DNA of 6,348 bases from an uncultured Clostridia bacterium. GTDB taxonomy: Bacteria; Bacillota_A; Clostridia; Oscillospirales; Oscillospiraceae. Below, piece after piece: positions 5,305 to 6,348 of the stretch. Made by a program: the position numbers and the translations under genes. Positions within the stretch are counted from its first letter, which is position 1. Every line of letters begins with the position of its first letter. Below the pieces are notes generated by a model that saw only the letters and a program-made list of their open reading frames with translations, ran no database searches and was not told the DNA's origin. The stretch is from NCBI GenBank assembly GCA_947166955.1, contig CAMVGI010000080.1, forward strand, positions 1 to 6,348, read 5' to 3'.

Positions 5305-6348
5305 AAGCAAAAACGTCTGTCTTTTATTGCACCGAATGCGGAAACGAAACCTCCAAATGGGCGGGGCGCTGCCCGTCCTGCGGCGCGTGGAACACGATCG
5401 TCGAACAGGCGGCGCCGAAGAGCGCGCCCGTGGCAAAGAAGGGGAGAGGCAGTTTGACACCCCGCGCCAAGGCGCATCCCATCGACGATTTGAGCGCGGA
5501 GGAAGAACTTCGTTTCCCGACGAGAATGGGCGAGCTGGACCGTGTGCTCGGCGGCGGCGCCGTCAAAGGTTCGCTGGTGCTGGTCGGCGGCGCTCCGGGT
5601 ATCGGGAAATCCACGCTCATGCTCCAGATCTGCTCGCAGCTTTGCCAATCGAACAAGGTGCTGTACGTATCCGGCGAGGAATCGCCGCATCAGCTTAAAA
5701 TGCGCGCCTCGCGCCTGAATGTCAGAAGCGACCGACTGTTCATCCTTTCGGAGACCTGCCTCGGCGACGTGCTGGAATCCGTAAACGAAGAGCGTCCGGA
5801 CGTGTTGATCATCGACTCCATCCAGACGCTCTATAACGAAGACCTCGACTCTCCGGCCGGAAGCGTCGGCCAGGTCAAGGATTGCACCATGGCGCTGATG
5901 CAGCTCGCAAAAGGGCAGGGGATCACCGTGTTCGTCATCGGCCACGTCAACAAGGAAGGCTCGATCGCGGGGCCGAAAGTACTCGAACACATGGTGGACT
6001 GCGTGCTCTATTTCGAGGGCGACCAGCACACGACGTACCGCATCCTTCGCGCGGCGAAAAACCGCTTCGGCACGACCAACGAGATCGGCGTCTTTGAAAT
6101 GCGCAGCGAAGGGCTTGCGGAGGTCCCGAACCCGTCGGAGCTTCTGCTCTCGGGCCGTCCGGCGGACGCGCCCGGCACCTGCGTCACCTGTGTGATGGAG
6201 GGGGCGCGTCCGGTGCTCGCCGAGGTGCAGGCGCTTCTCGCGCCGGCCGCGCAGAACGTGCCGCGGCGCACGAGCAACGGCTTCGATTATAACCGCGCCG
6301 CGATGCTCATGGCGGTGCTTGAAAAGCGCGGCGCGTTGATGTATAATC
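5301..6348 (+). CDS. radA: DNA repair protein RadA/Sms (3' end beyond window)
   Basis: The first 349 codons of a protein usually about 450 residues long. RadA is a RecA-like hexameric ATPase that drives branch migration and helps process recombination intermediates. Visible: an N-terminal C4 zinc finger with C10, C13, C24 and C27 (CTECG then CPSCG); Walker A GGAPGIGKST at 96-105; Walker B LIIDS at 169-173; the RadA-specific KNRFG at 253-257; and the start of the Lon-like C-terminal domain (RRTSNGFDYNRAAMLMAVLE) near the edge. The frame is open throughout. The ATG at 5301 lies in the ATGA overlap with the cwlD stop, with a modest GGAAAGGGA just upstream, so translational coupling is likely. 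The gene was identified by direct translation, since it has no stop in the window. Confidence 0.95.
   Translation, partial: MKAKTSVFYCTECGNETSKWAGRCPSCGAWNTIVEQAAPKSAPVAKKGRGSLTPRAKAHPIDDLSAEEELRFPTRMGELDRVLGGGAVKGSLVLVGGAPGIGKSTLMLQICSQLCQSNKVLYVSGEESPHQLKMRASRLNVRSDRLFILSETCLGDVLESVNEERPDVLIIDSIQTLYNEDLDSPAGSVGQVKDCTMALMQLAKGQGITVFVIGHVNKEGSIAGPKVLEHMVDCVLYFEGDQHTTYRILRAAKNRFGTTNEIGVFEMRSEGLAEVPNPSELLLSGRPADAPGTCVTCVMEGARPVLAEVQALLAPAAQNVPRRTSNGFDYNRAAMLMAVLEKRGALMYN

Noticed and set aside
3931..5460. A 509-codon open frame on the minus strand across cotJ, the intergenic region and the reverse of cwlD
   Set aside because: It is Arg- and Pro-rich with no recognisable domain, is out of frame with the clear CotJA/CotJB segments, and lies antisense to CwlD with all its catalytic motifs. 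Long shadow frames are expected in GC-rich DNA.
5226..6029. A 267-codon open frame on the minus strand opposite radA
   Set aside because: The opposite strand encodes RadA with zinc finger, Walker A, Walker B and KNRFG in one frame; the antisense frame has no plausible ribosome binding site or family likeness.

Overview
The window looks like chromosomal DNA from a GC-rich, endospore-forming member of the Clostridia (Firmicutes). Evidence: a CotJ spore-coat operon, a CwlD-type cortex amidase, a DUF4364-like protein fragment, strong AGGAGG-type ribosome binding sites, and compact genes separated by short intergenic regions. No species can be named. There are no mobile elements, RNA genes, CRISPR arrays or gene-free stretches over 300 bases; the longest intergenic gap is about 160 bases.

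Layout. (1) 1-152, minus: 5' end of a DUF4364-like gene running off the left edge. It diverges across a 154-base promoter region from (2) 307-1149, plus: a cysteine-containing clostridial protein of unknown function, closed by a hairpin terminator at 1164-1195. (3) 1291-2457, plus: a PLP-dependent class I/II aminotransferase with its own sigma-A-like promoter, followed 37 bases later by (4) 2495-3232, plus: a putative HExxH zinc metallopeptidase carrying two CxxC motifs. (5) A strong bidirectional terminator at 3240-3279 separates these from the convergent cotJ operon. (6) 4409-3289, minus: a gene encoding CotJA-like and CotJB-like segments in one chain, overlapping by one base with cotJC (manganese-catalase fold). 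(7) A divergent 160-base region leads to (8) cwlD (4570-5304, plus), which overlaps by four bases with (9) radA (5301 to the right edge, plus).

How they fit together: cotJ (inner spore coat) and cwlD (cortex muramic-delta-lactam formation) belong to the mother-cell/forespore sporulation programme and share a divergent control region. RadA is a branch-migration and DNA-repair ATPase, apparently translated together with cwlD. The aminotransferase is ordinary metabolism. The two unknown proteins (2 and 4) are the least understood genes here. The first has a possible SigK-like promoter, but a link to sporulation is inference. The most unusual item is the single-chain CotJA-CotJB protein, which keeps a Shine-Dalgarno-like sequence near the domain junction.
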